A DNA stretch of 36,858 nt from contig SLLM01000337.1 in the NCBI GenBank assembly GCA_007134055.1, positions 1-36,858 of the forward strand, read 5' to 3'. Position 1 is the first letter of the stretch; each line of letters begins with the position of its first letter. Origin of the DNA: Ectothiorhodospiraceae bacterium (GTDB taxonomy: Bacteria > Pseudomonadota > Gammaproteobacteria > Nitrococcales > Aquisalimonadaceae). Both the position numbers and the translations under genes were made by a program. The notes beneath the pieces were generated by a model, which saw nothing but the letters and a program-made list of their open reading frames with translations, was not told the DNA's origin and did no database searches. Of this stretch, positions 9,679 through 17,825 are shown one piece after another.

Positions 9679-9707
9679 TTTCCGTGCCTCGGGAAAGTCT
9701 GTACAGT
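9679..9707 (+). promoter_or_regulatory. Candidate promoter for hupB
   Basis: TTTCCG (9679-9684) and TACAGT (9702-9707) with a 17-bp spacer, 64 bp upstream of the HU start codon. The -35 is poor and the -10 fair (4 of 6). It is the best candidate in the 240-bp gap between lon and hupB. Confidence 0.35.
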
Positions 9708-9771
9708 AGGGCGCACGGTGCCTACCAGAGCCGGGTTGTGCACTCAGAACAACATCAAGGGGATTATCAGG

Positions 9772-10044
9772 ATGAATAAATCGGAACTCATCGACGCGGT
9801 TGCCCAGTCCGCTGATCTGTCGAAGGCGTCAGCGACGCGCGCTGTGGATGCCGTTGTGGAAGCTGTAACCAATGCGCTCAAGGAAGACGATACCGTCAGT
9901 CTTGTCGGTTTCGGTACCTTCAGCGTGCGTGAGCGCGCCGCACGATCCGGACGTAATCCGCGTACCGGTGAAACGATCCGGATCGGAGCTTCGAAAGTTC
10001 CGAGCTTCAAGGCTGGCAAAGCCCTCAAGGATGCCGTAAACTAG
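9772..10044 (+). CDS. hupB: DNA-binding protein HU-beta
   Basis: A 90-residue nucleoid-associated protein that dimerises and bends DNA. The sequence [19 protein letters not shown]... is the HU N-terminus, and [12 protein letters not shown] is the DNA-intercalating beta-arm with its conserved RNP. AAGGGGA lies about 9 nt before the ATG. The position after lon and before ppiD is the standard gammaproteobacterial order. Only 15 nt separate its stop from tRNA-Val, with no terminator, so mRNA and tRNAs are probably made as one transcript ending at 10267. Confidence 0.97.
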   Translation: MNKSELIDAVAQSADLSKASATRAVDAVVEAVTNALKEDDTVSLVGFGTFSVRERAARSGRNPRTGETIRIGASKVPSFKAGKALKDAVN

Positions 10045-10059
10045 CGCCTCTTTTTTCCA

Positions 10060-10135
10060 GGGTGGTTAGCTCAGCTGGTAGAGCGTCGCCCTTACAAGGC
10101 GAATGTCGGGGGTTCGATCCCCTCACCACCCACCA
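10060..10135 (+). tRNA. tRNA-Val (anticodon UAC)
   Basis: A 76-nt tRNA. The acceptor stem GGGTGGT pairs with ACCACCC, the D-arm is AGCTCAGCTGGTAGAGC, the anticodon loop CTTACAA has anticodon TAC at 10093-10095, and the T-arm is GGGGGTTCGATCCCCT. CCA is encoded. Confidence 0.97.
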
Positions 10136-10149
10136 GAGGTGAAGAATCC

Positions 10150-10226
10150 GGAGCGGTAGTTCAGTTGGTTAGAATACCGGCCTGTCACGCCGGGGGTCGC
10201 GGGTTCGAGTCCCGTCCGCTCCGCCA
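10150..10226 (+). tRNA. tRNA-Asp (anticodon GUC)
   Basis: A 77-nt tRNA. The acceptor stem GGAGCGG pairs with CCGCTCC, the anticodon loop CTGTCAC has anticodon GTC at 10184-10186, the T-arm is GCGGGTTCGAGTCCCGT, the discriminator is G and CCA is encoded. It lies 14 nt after tRNA-Val, so the pair is probably processed from one precursor. Confidence 0.97.
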
Positions 10227-10236
10227 GTCAGGAACG

Positions 10237-10267
10237 AAAGGCGCCGCTCGGGCGCCTTTTGTTTTTT
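10237..10267 (+). terminator. Rho-independent terminator after hupB-tRNA-Val-tRNA-Asp
   Basis: Stem GGCGCC (10240-10245), loop GCTCG, stem GGCGCC (10251-10256), flanked by AAA upstream and TTTTGTTTTTT downstream. This is a textbook intrinsic terminator, 10 nt after the tRNA CCA. Confidence 0.93.
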
Positions 10268-10393
10268 CCGGCGGGCACAAATAGAATGTGGCGTCCTGCC
10301 GACCGGATTGGTCGGTGGATGTCGTGAACGGTGGCCGGCCCTTGCGGGTCTGTTCACTCGCGTGGCAAAACTGCCGGAGGAAACCGCCTCGCC

Positions 10394-12316
10394 ATGCTGC
10401 TTGCAATCCGAGAAAAGGCCCGGGGCTGGGTCGCCTGGGTAGTGATCATCCTGATCGGTGCAGCATTTGCACTGTTCGGTCTGTCCAGCTACATGTCGCC
10501 GACCGGCCAGGGACAGGTCTCCGCCAGCGTCAATGGCAATGAGATCCCCCGCCAGCAACTCGATCGGGAGTTCAGCAACCTGCGCGTGGAGATTGAACGC
10601 GGCCGCGGATCCAGTCTCACCCCGGACGAGGAGCTTGTCGTCCGCCGTCAGGCGCTCGACCGGATGATCAACCGGATGGTGGTCATGGAGTACGTGGAAA
10701 ACCGCGGCATGCGGATTACCGATCGGGACCTGGCGGGCGTGCTGCGTTCCTTTGAGGAATTTCAGACCAACGGCCGTTTCGACCGGCAGTTGTACGAGGC
10801 CTTCGCACGCCGGCAGGGGACGACTCCGGCCGGGCTGGAGCAGCAGCTGCGCCGGGATGTCCTGCTGCAGACCCTGATCGACGGCGTTGGGGACACGGTG
10901 CTGGTGACGGATCAGGAGATCGACGCGCTGATCGCTCTCGAACGCCAGCAGCGGCAATTGCGCTATCTCCTTGTCGAGGCTGAAGCCTTCCTGGATACGG
11001 TGTCCGTATCCGAGGACGAGGTCGAGGCGTACTACGATGACAACCGCCAGGAGTTCGTCTCCACCGAAAGGGTGCGACTGGACTATGTGCTGCTTGATCG
11101 TGATGCTGTGCGCGATCAGGTGGAGGTGACGGAAGATGATATCCGCTCGCGCTTCGAGCAGGTGCGCGACCGCTATACGACGGAAGAGACACGGGTGGCG
11201 GGACACATTCTGGTTGCCATACGAGAAGATGCTGACGATGACGCGGTAGCGGACGCGGAGCAGCGCATCGCCGACGCCCGCGATCGCCTGGACGACGGCG
11301 AGGATTTTGCTGCAGTCGCCGAGGACATCTCCGACGATGCATCCAGCGCCCGTCGCGGTGGCATGCTCGGTGAAGTGGAACGGGGCATCTACGGGGATGC
11401 CTTTGATGACGTTCTGTTTTCCATGGAAACGGAGGGATCGGTTTCCGAACCGGTACGTACCGAGTTCGGATATCACCTCATCTACCTGGACGAGATCCGG
11501 GACGGTGATGCCCCTGAACTCGAGGAGGTCGAAGACGAGATTCGCGCCGAGCTGGTGGAAGAGCGAATCGGCGGCATACTCTTCGACGAGCAGACGCGAC
11601 TGGACAACCTGGCCTACGACCTGCCGGAATCCCTGGATGGGGTCGCCGAGGAAATGGGCCTCGAGGTTTCCTCCACCGACTGGGTTTCCCGCGACGGTGC
11701 CGAGGAGGGGATCGCGGCGGAGTCGCAGGTGCTGGAGGCGGCGTTCAGCTCCCGGGTACTTCAGGAAGGGGAGAACAGCGACATCATCAATCTCGGTGAT
11801 GATCAGTACGTTGTGGTCCGGGTCGCGGAGCATCGGGAACCGGAGCAGCTCGCACTGGAAGAGGTACGTGACGACATCGAGGCCGGACTCCGACGAGAAA
11901 AGGCGGCCGAGGCTGCGCGGGAGATGGCCGAATCCCTGCGGGAGCGTGCCGGGGATGGCGATGACCTGGCCGACCTGGCCGCGGAGCAGGAGGAAGTCGA
12001 GTTGCGCGATCCGGGTCTGGTGGCTCGGGTCGGCGTGGAATCGCCCCTGCTGCTGCGGGAGGCGTTCCGCCTGCCACGCCCGGAGGAGGGAGAGGCCAGC
12101 CTCGGCGTGGCGTCCATCGGGCGGGACCGCTATGCCGTACTGGAGATTACGGAAGTCATGGACGGCGATCCGTCGGATGTCGACGACGAGACGCGCGAAC
12201 AGCTGCGGGCACAGTTGCGCCAGCAGGCGGCGTCGGAGACCATCAACGCGTTCGTGCGGGATCTGCGTGCCCGCGCCGATGTGGAAATCCGCGAAGAGCG
12301 TCTGCGCAATCTCTAG
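10394..12316 (+). CDS. ppiD: Periplasmic folding chaperone PpiD (SurA-like, parvulin domain)
   Basis: Inner-membrane-anchored periplasmic chaperone that works near the SecYEG exit on outer-membrane and secreted proteins. It has 640 residues. A single N-terminal membrane anchor (about residues 12-30, GWVAWVVIILIGAAFALFG) is followed by a SurA-like N domain (SVNGNEIPRQQLDREF), a parvulin/rotamase domain at about 265-365 (AGHILVAIRED...GYHLIYLDEI) and a C-terminal helical domain. It is strongly acidic throughout. The ATG at 10394 begins MLLAIREKA just before the anchor; GGAGGA is 12 nt upstream, a little far. The location after hupB is conserved in gammaproteobacteria. Confidence 0.93.
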   Translation: MLLAIREKARGWVAWVVIILIGAAFALFGLSSYMSPTGQGQVSASVNGNEIPRQQLDREFSNLRVEIERGRGSSLTPDEELVVRRQALDRMINRMVVMEYVENRGMRITDRDLAGVLRSFEEFQTNGRFDRQLYEAFARRQGTTPAGLEQQLRRDVLLQTLIDGVGDTVLVTDQEIDALIALERQQRQLRYLLVEAEAFLDTVSVSEDEVEAYYDDNRQEFVSTERVRLDYVLLDRDAVRDQVEVTEDDIRSRFEQVRDRYTTEETRVAGHILVAIREDADDDAVADAEQRIADARDRLDDGEDFAAVAEDISDDASSARRGGMLGEVERGIYGDAFDDVLFSMETEGSVSEPVRTEFGYHLIYLDEIRDGDAPELEEVEDEIRAELVEERIGGILFDEQTRLDNLAYDLPESLDGVAEEMGLEVSSTDWVSRDGAEEGIAAESQVLEAAFSSRVLQEGENSDIINLGDDQYVVVRVAEHREPEQLALEEVRDDIEAGLRREKAAEAAREMAESLRERAGDGDDLADLAAEQEEVELRDPGLVARVGVESPLLLREAFRLPRPEEGEASLGVASIGRDRYAVLEITEVMDGDPSDVDDETREQLRAQLRQQAASETINAFVRDLRARADVEIREERLRNL

Positions 12317-12484
12317 GGAAATGCCGAAGGATTCACGTCGCCGTGTTATGCATGGATTCTTCCCGATGCCAGGCGTCGTGCACAGCGTCGTGGTGGTTCC
12401 ACGGCAAGGGCCGCAACGACGCAGCGCGTAAAACCTGTGCATACCTCCCTGGAACGCGGCCGATTTTCGCCCGCGGCGGCGTCA

Positions 12485-12524
12485 CGGGCCACGACCGGTC
12501 GTAATCCGGATCGGCCGTGGCCCG
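12485..12524 (-). repeat. Long inverted repeat in the ppiD-fabI convergent gap (probable 3' end hairpin)
   Basis: CGGGCCACG (12485-12493) and CGTGGCCCG (12516-12524) form a perfect 9-bp stem, with a further CCGG/CCGG pairing inside. It starts 3 nt beyond the fabI stop codon. There is no T-tract on either side, so it is a transcript-end hairpin at best and not a canonical intrinsic terminator. Confidence 0.5.
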
Positions 12525-12527
12525 CCG

Positions 12528-13322
12528 TCACTCCTCGATGGCGTCGAGGCCCGGCAGGCCCACGATGTGGAAACCGCTGTCGACGTGCACGACCTCCCCG
12601 GTGATGCCGCGGGCCAGATCGGAGCACAGAAAGGCGGCCACATTGCCCACTTCCTCGGTGGTTACGTTCCGTTGCAGCGGGGCGGAGCGGGCGTTGTAGT
12701 CCAGCATTCGCCGGAAGCTGCCGATCCCCGCGGCGGCCAGGGTCTTGATCGGTCCTGCGGAGACAGCGTTCACGCGGATTCCCTGTGGTCCCAGATCGTA
12801 CGCCATGTACCGGACGCTGGATTCCAGGGCCGCCTTCGCCGGACCCATTACATTGTAGCTTGGCAACGCACGCTCCGAGCCGAGATAGGTCATGGTCACC
12901 AGTGCCGCCTCTTCCCGGAGCAGCGGACGCAGTGCGCGTGCCAGGGCAACGAAGCTGAAGGCGCTGATGTCCTGGGACAATCGAAACCCGTCGCGGGTGG
13001 TGTTGTCCACGTAGGATCCCTTGAGTTCTTCCTGAGGCGCAAAGGCAATGGAGTGGACGACGATATCCACGTTCTGCCAGTGTTCGCGCAGGCGTCCCGG
13101 CAACTGCTCGAAGTCGTCATCACTGCCGACGTCAAGAGGCAGCAGCAGCGAGCTGTCCAGCTCAGCCGCGAGCTTCTCCACTCGTGGCCGCAGCTTGTCG
13201 CTGGGATAGGTAAAGGCGAGGTCCGCGCCCTCGCGATGCATCGCCTGGGCAACACCCCAGGCGATCGAGCGGTTGCTGGCCACGCCGGTGATCAGTGCCT
13301 TCTTGTTTGCCAGAAAACCCAT
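12528..13322 (-). CDS. fabI: Enoyl-[acyl-carrier-protein] reductase (NADH) FabI
   Basis: Short-chain dehydrogenase that reduces trans-2-enoyl-ACP in the last step of each fatty-acid elongation cycle. It has 264 residues. The atypical Rossmann motif GVASNRSIAWG, Tyr146 in MTYLG, and the catalytic Tyr156 and Lys163 in SYNVMGPAK fall at exactly the E. coli FabI positions. The start at 13320-13322 has GGAGA 7 nt upstream. Position 93 (SIAFAP) is Ala where E. coli has Gly; in E. coli, substitutions at Gly93 reduce diazaborine and triclosan binding. It is a single-gene unit, convergent with ppiD. Confidence 0.97.
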   Translation of the reverse strand: MGFLANKKALITGVASNRSIAWGVAQAMHREGADLAFTYPSDKLRPRVEKLAAELDSSLLLPLDVGSDDDFEQLPGRLREHWQNVDIVVHSIAFAPQEELKGSYVDNTTRDGFRLSQDISAFSFVALARALRPLLREEAALVTMTYLGSERALPSYNVMGPAKAALESSVRYMAYDLGPQGIRVNAVSAGPIKTLAAAGIGSFRRMLDYNARSAPLQRNVTTEEVGNVAAFLCSDLARGITGEVVHVDSGFHIVGLPGLDAIEE

Positions 13323-13420
13323 CGGATCGTCTCCGTTCGCCAGATCTGCCGAGTCCCGACACCCGCCTCCTCCGGAGCGTAGCCCCATGTGCGGGCGTGC
13401 GGAGATTGCCATCGCCGCGG

Positions 13421-13449
13421 ACTATAACGTATTCGTGCAGATTTTTCCG
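13421..13449 (-). promoter_or_regulatory. Candidate promoter of fabI
   Basis: On the minus strand, TATAGT (complement of 13421-13426) lies 17 bp from CGGAAA (complement of 13444-13449), about 100 bp upstream of the fabI start. The -10 is good (5 of 6); the -35 is poor. Confidence 0.33.
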
Positions 13450-13696
13450 GTGGCACGGCGTGATCAATGGACAATCATCGTGTCCGTGCCTCCGGCGCCG
13501 ACCGGTCGCACCGGGCCCGGCCGAGGGTCCCGAAAGCGTGTCCGCAACCGGTAGTGGCGCGGAAGATGGAGTGCCATGCGGCGAGGGCGCTGGATCCCGC
13601 CCCCGGGGTGGCTCCTGTGTGTTTACCACCGGCGTCACGTTTCCCGGCCCCGGAACCGCGCTGCCGGCGGTGCGGTGCGATCAGCTTGAGAACACA

Positions 13697-13727
13697 TTGC
13701 GTCCAGAACGGTCAGGAATTGTAGTAT
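13697..13727 (+). promoter_or_regulatory. Candidate promoter of the yejABEF operon
   Basis: TTGCGT (13697-13702) and TAGTAT (13722-13727) are 19 bp apart, 95 bp upstream of the yejA start. The long spacer makes it weak; TGTAGT at 13720-13725 (17 bp) is an alternative. Confidence 0.3.
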
Positions 13728-13821
13728 CGTGCCTCAGGCGCGAATGGACGTGGGGACATCTGCGGTTGTGTTACGTGTCGTTCCCGGCAAGGCGTCAGCA
13801 TTCAGGGGAGGTTCCGTATCC

Positions 13822-15636
13822 ATGCATGATCGAGTTCCAGGCTGGTTGATGACGCTGCTTCTGTGCACGATCGCAGCGCCGGCGGCTGCCGATGGCCACG
13901 GACTGTCGCTGTACGACGAGCCCCGCTATCCGGCGGAGTTCGAGCATTTCGACTACGTGAATCCCGATGCGCCCAAGGGCGGGGAGATTCGACTTGCGAC
14001 AGTCGGCACTTTTGACAGCCTGAATCAGTTCATCATGCGGGGGAATCCCGCCACCGGGCTTGCCCGGGTGTACGATACCCTGACCGTGGGTTCCGACGAC
14101 GAACCCTTCAGCATCTACGGTTTGCTGGCCGGGCGCATGGAACTGGCGGAGGACCGCTCCTGGATACGCTTCCACCTGCGGGAGGAAGCGCGCTTCCATG
14201 ACGGCGAGCCGGTCACCGCGGAGGACGTGGTGTTCAGTTTCGAAACCCTCCGGACCGAGGGACACCCGAGCTTCCGCCTGTACTATGCGGACGTCGACCG
14301 TGTCGAAGCCGAGGACAAGCATCAGGTCACCTTTCACCTGGGTGGTGGCGACAATCGGGAGCTCGCCCTGATCGTGGGGCAGTTGCCGGTGCTGCCGAAA
14401 CACTACTGGGAGGAGCGGGAGTTCAATCGCACGACGCTGGATCCGCCGCTCGGTTCCGGACCGTACAGGATCACGCGGGTGGACCAGGGACGCCAGATCA
14501 CCTACGAACGGGTGGAGGATTACTGGGCCCGTGATCTGCCGGTGAACCGCGGGCGTTTCAACCTCGACCGCATGCGGTTCGACTACTACCGGGACATGGA
14601 CGTGGCGGTGGAGGCGATTACCGCTGGAGCCTATGACCTGCGCTACGAGAACGTTGCCCGCAACTGGGCGACGGCCTATGACACGCCGGCGGTCCGCGAT
14701 GGCCGTATGCGCAAGGTCGAGATTCCCCACGAACGGCCCACGGGGATGCAGGCCTTTGTGCTCAATACCCGGCTGGAGAAGTTTTCTGATCCGCGGGTGA
14801 GGAAGGCACTGGACTACGCATTCGATTTCGAGAACACCAACGAGGCGATCTTCTACGGCGAGTACACGCGTACGGAGAGCTACTTTTCCAACTCGGAGCT
14901 GGCGTCATCCGGCCCCCCGACGGAGAGGGAACTCGAGATTCTGAAGCCGTATCGCGAGGATCTGCCCGAGTGGGTGTTTGAGCGGGGATACCAGGCACCC
15001 CGCACGGACGGGGACCGGTCCCTGCGCGATAATCTACGGCGAGCTCTGGAACTGCTTCGCGAAGCGGGTTGGGAAGTGCAGGACGGCACTCTGGTGAACC
15101 GGGAAACCGGGGAACCGATGCGCTTCACGTTTCTCATGCGCGATCAGACGTTCAACCGGGTGATCGAGCGCTACCGTCCGAACCTGGAACGCCTTGGGAT
15201 CGAGAGCCGCGTCCGTGTGGTGGATGATTCCCAGTATCAGAATCGCATGAACGAGTTCGATTTCGATGTCACCGTTCTGGTTCTGCCGCAGTCCCGCTCT
15301 CCGGGCAACGAGCAACGCATGTACTGGACCTGCGAGGCGGCGGAGACGCCCGGCAGCCGTAATTACTCCGGTATCTGCGATCCGGTGGTGGATGAACTGG
15401 TCGAGCAGGTTATCCGGGCGGGAGATCGGGAGACGCTGGAGCACGCCAGCCGGGCGCTGGATCGGGCGCTGCTGGCAGGGCATTACGTGATCCCCCACTG
15501 GCACACGCGCATCGACCGCGTAATCTACTGGGACCGTTATGGTTACCCGGACACGCCCTCCGGCTCGGGCTTCGACATCGACCTGTGGTGGCAGATCCCG
15601 GGCGCGGCCGTTGAACCGGTCAATGGCGACGGCTGA
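13822..15636 (+). CDS. yejA: Extracellular solute-binding protein of a peptide ABC importer (YejA type)
   Basis: Periplasmic binding protein of family 5 (SBP_bac_5), the capture subunit for the permease and ATPase encoded downstream. It has 604 residues with a signal peptide MHDRVPGWLMTLLLCTIAAP, cleavage near APAAA-DG at residue 24. The mature start (LSLYDEPRYPAEFEHFDYVNPDAPKGG) and FDSLNQFI(M)RG are typical of YejA and related oligopeptide binding proteins. E. coli YejABEF imports peptides such as microcin C; the ligand here is inferred from the family. GGGGAGG lies 10 nt upstream of the ATG. It is first in a four-gene operon. Confidence 0.9.
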   Translation: MHDRVPGWLMTLLLCTIAAPAAADGHGLSLYDEPRYPAEFEHFDYVNPDAPKGGEIRLATVGTFDSLNQFIMRGNPATGLARVYDTLTVGSDDEPFSIYGLLAGRMELAEDRSWIRFHLREEARFHDGEPVTAEDVVFSFETLRTEGHPSFRLYYADVDRVEAEDKHQVTFHLGGGDNRELALIVGQLPVLPKHYWEEREFNRTTLDPPLGSGPYRITRVDQGRQITYERVEDYWARDLPVNRGRFNLDRMRFDYYRDMDVAVEAITAGAYDLRYENVARNWATAYDTPAVRDGRMRKVEIPHERPTGMQAFVLNTRLEKFSDPRVRKALDYAFDFENTNEAIFYGEYTRTESYFSNSELASSGPPTERELEILKPYREDLPEWVFERGYQAPRTDGDRSLRDNLRRALELLREAGWEVQDGTLVNRETGEPMRFTFLMRDQTFNRVIERYRPNLERLGIESRVRVVDDSQYQNRMNEFDFDVTVLVLPQSRSPGNEQRMYWTCEAAETPGSRNYSGICDPVVDELVEQVIRAGDRETLEHASRALDRALLAGHYVIPHWHTRIDRVIYWDRYGYPDTPSGSGFDIDLWWQIPGAAVEPVNGDG

Positions 15637-15651
15637 TTTTCCGGTCCTCTC

Positions 15652-16746
15652 ATGACCAGCTATGTCATCCGTCGCCTGGTGCTCATGGTGCCCACGTTAC
15701 TGGGCATCATGCTGATCAATTTCGTCATTGTTCAGGTGGCGCCAGGTGGGCCGGTGGAGCGCGCCATCGCCCAGATCCAGGGGCATGCGGGGGATGCCAC
15801 GGATCGTTTCGCCGGGACCGTGGGCAGTGAGGTCGCGGGGCGGCACCTGGACGATTCCCGGGGCGAATATCGCGGGGCGCAGGGTCTGCCGCCGGAGCTG
15901 ATCGATGAGCTGGAACGCATGTACGGCTTCGACCGCCCGGCGCACGAGCGTTTCGGCATGATGCTGTGGAACTACATGCGGCTGGATTTCGGTGACAGCT
16001 TCTATCAGGACCGTTCGGTGCTGCGGCTGATCGGCGACAAGATGCCGGTGTCCATTTCCCTGGGCCTGTGGACCACGCTGCTCGTCTACACCATTTCGAT
16101 CCCGCTTGGCATCCACAAGGCGGTCCGTGACGGCACCCGATTCGATTTCTGGACCTCGGCGGTGGTTTTCGTCGGCTACGCCATCCCGAGCTTTCTCTTC
16201 GCCATATTGCTGATCGTGCTGTTCGCCGGCGGTAGCTTCCTGGACTGGTTCCCGCTCCGGGGGATGACTTCGGAAAACTGGGCGGAACTGTCCTGGCCCA
16301 TGCGTATCGTCGATTACTTCTGGCACATGGCGCTGCCGGTAGTGGCCATGGTCATCGGCGGGTTCGCCGGGCTTACCATGCTGACCAAGAACTCCTTCCT
16401 GGAGGAGATCAACAAGCAGTACGTGATCACGGCGCGCTCCAAGGGAGTGAGCGAGCGCCGGGTCCTGTACGGCCACGTATTCCGCAACGCCATGCTGGTC
16501 GTGATCGCCGGATTCCCGGCGGCCTTCATGAGCATCCTGTTCACCGGCGCCCTTCTGATCGAGGTGATCTTTTCACTGGATGGTCTGGGGCTGCTCGGCT
16601 TCGAGGCGGTCATCAACCGGGACTATCCCGTCGTGTTCGGCACGCTGTTCATCTTCACCGTGCTGGGACTGTTCCTGAACCTCATCGGGGACCTGATGTA
16701 CGTGGCCATCGATCCGCGAATCGATTTCGAGAAGCGGGAAGGCTAG
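15652..16746 (+). CDS. yejB: Peptide ABC transporter permease YejB
   Basis: Inner-membrane permease (BPD_transp_1), one half of the translocation pore. It has 364 residues with the family's N-terminal helix ([21 protein letters not shown]) and QVAPGGPVE, a long periplasmic insert typical of YejB (about residues 35-95), then five more membrane helices. The EAA-like cytoplasmic loop contacting the ATPase is [19 protein letters not shown]. It lies 15 nt downstream of yejA. Confidence 0.93.
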   Translation: MTSYVIRRLVLMVPTLLGIMLINFVIVQVAPGGPVERAIAQIQGHAGDATDRFAGTVGSEVAGRHLDDSRGEYRGAQGLPPELIDELERMYGFDRPAHERFGMMLWNYMRLDFGDSFYQDRSVLRLIGDKMPVSISLGLWTTLLVYTISIPLGIHKAVRDGTRFDFWTSAVVFVGYAIPSFLFAILLIVLFAGGSFLDWFPLRGMTSENWAELSWPMRIVDYFWHMALPVVAMVIGGFAGLTMLTKNSFLEEINKQYVITARSKGVSERRVLYGHVFRNAMLVVIAGFPAAFMSILFTGALLIEVIFSLDGLGLLGFEAVINRDYPVVFGTLFIFTVLGLFLNLIGDLMYVAIDPRIDFEKREG

Positions 16747-16781
16747 GCCATGCGCATGCGTTCGCCGGGGGATACTGACCC

Positions 16782-17825
16782 ATGCCGTTGACGATGAGCC
16801 CGATCAACCAGCGGCGCCTGCGGCAGTTCCGGGCCAATCGGCGCGGGTGGTGGTCGCTGTGGATTTTTCTGGTGCTGTTTATCGCCACACTGGGTGCCGA
16901 GCTGATCGCCAACGACCGGCCGATCGTGGTGCACTTCGATGGCGGCTGGTACTTCCCGATTGTCCAGAACTACCCGGAAACCACCTTCGGCGGTGACTTC
17001 CCGACCGCTACGGACTATCGGGACCGGTATGTCCAGGGACTGATCGAGGCCGACGGCTGGATGATCTGGCCGTTGATCCCGTACTCCTATCGCACTATCA
17101 ACCGGGAGCTGGACCGCCCGGCGCCCTCGCCACCGTCGGCGGAGAACTGGCTTGGAACCGATGACCACGGGCGGGACGTGCTCGCGCGGCTCATCTATGG
17201 ATTCCGCATTTCGGTGCTTTTCGGCCTGGCGCTGACCTTCGCCAGCTCCCTGATCGGTATTGTTGCCGGGGCGGTACAGGGGTACTTCGGTGGTTGGCTG
17301 GACCTGCTGTTCCAGCGCTTCATCGAGATCTGGAACGGACTGCCTGTACTCTACCTGCTGATCATCATGGCCAGTTTCGTGGAACCGAGTTTCTGGTGGC
17401 TGTTGCTGATCATGCTGCTCTTCGCCTGGACGCAGCTGGTGGCCGTGGTCAGGGCCGAATTCCTGAAGGTGCGCAATTTCGATTATGTCCGTGCCGCCCG
17501 GGCGCTCGGGGTTCCGGACCGGACCATCATATTCCGGCATGTGTTGCCCAACGCCATGGTGGCAACGCTGACCTTCACACCCTTCATCCTGAGCGGTTCG
17601 ATTACCACGCTGACAGCACTCGATTTCCTGGGTTTCGGATTACCCCCGGGGTCGCCGTCCCTAGGCGAGTTGCTGGCCCAGGCCAAGGCCAACCTGCATG
17701 CGCCCTGGCTGGGACTGACCGCATTCCTCGTGCTGGCCATCATGCTCACGCTGCTGATCTTCATCGGCGAGGCGGTACGTGACGCCTTCGATCCACGCAA
17801 GACGCTGGGTGAGGTCAAGGCATGA
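16782..17825 (+). CDS. yejE: Peptide ABC transporter permease YejE
   Basis: Second inner-membrane permease, 347 residues, partner of YejB. The N-terminal region SPINQRRLRQFRANRRGWWSLW followed by a membrane helix is typical of DppC/YejE proteins. The periplasmic loop contains NWLGTDDHGRDVLARLIYG, the family signature, and the EAA loop is YVRAARALGVPDRTIIFRHV. Start 16782 has GGGGGA about 9 nt upstream; the ATG at 16794 is an alternative four codons in. Its end overlaps yejF by 4 nt (ATGA), indicating translational coupling. Confidence 0.93.
   Translation: MPLTMSPINQRRLRQFRANRRGWWSLWIFLVLFIATLGAELIANDRPIVVHFDGGWYFPIVQNYPETTFGGDFPTATDYRDRYVQGLIEADGWMIWPLIPYSYRTINRELDRPAPSPPSAENWLGTDDHGRDVLARLIYGFRISVLFGLALTFASSLIGIVAGAVQGYFGGWLDLLFQRFIEIWNGLPVLYLLIIMASFVEPSFWWLLLIMLLFAWTQLVAVVRAEFLKVRNFDYVRAARALGVPDRTIIFRHVLPNAMVATLTFTPFILSGSITTLTALDFLGFGLPPGSPSLGELLAQAKANLHAPWLGLTAFLVLAIMLTLLIFIGEAVRDAFDPRKTLGEVKA

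Larger units (their letters stand above)
13323..13821. other. Divergent intergenic region fabI / yejA
   Basis: About 500 bp between divergent genes. It carries candidate promoters for each direction (13421-13449 leftward, 13697-13727 rightward). Open frames crossing it on both strands, for example 13162-13638 minus, overlap fabI or lack ribosome binding sites and family features. No other signal was recognised. Confidence 0.5.

Noticed and set aside
10169-12442. A 757-codon open frame on the minus strand across ppiD and the tRNA-Asp.
   Set aside because: Antisense to ppiD, it runs into a tRNA and terminator; no family features.
13162-13638. A minus-strand frame of 158 codons in the fabI-yejA gap.
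   Set aside because: It overlaps the 5' part of fabI in another frame, has no ribosome binding site and a proline/arginine-rich random composition.
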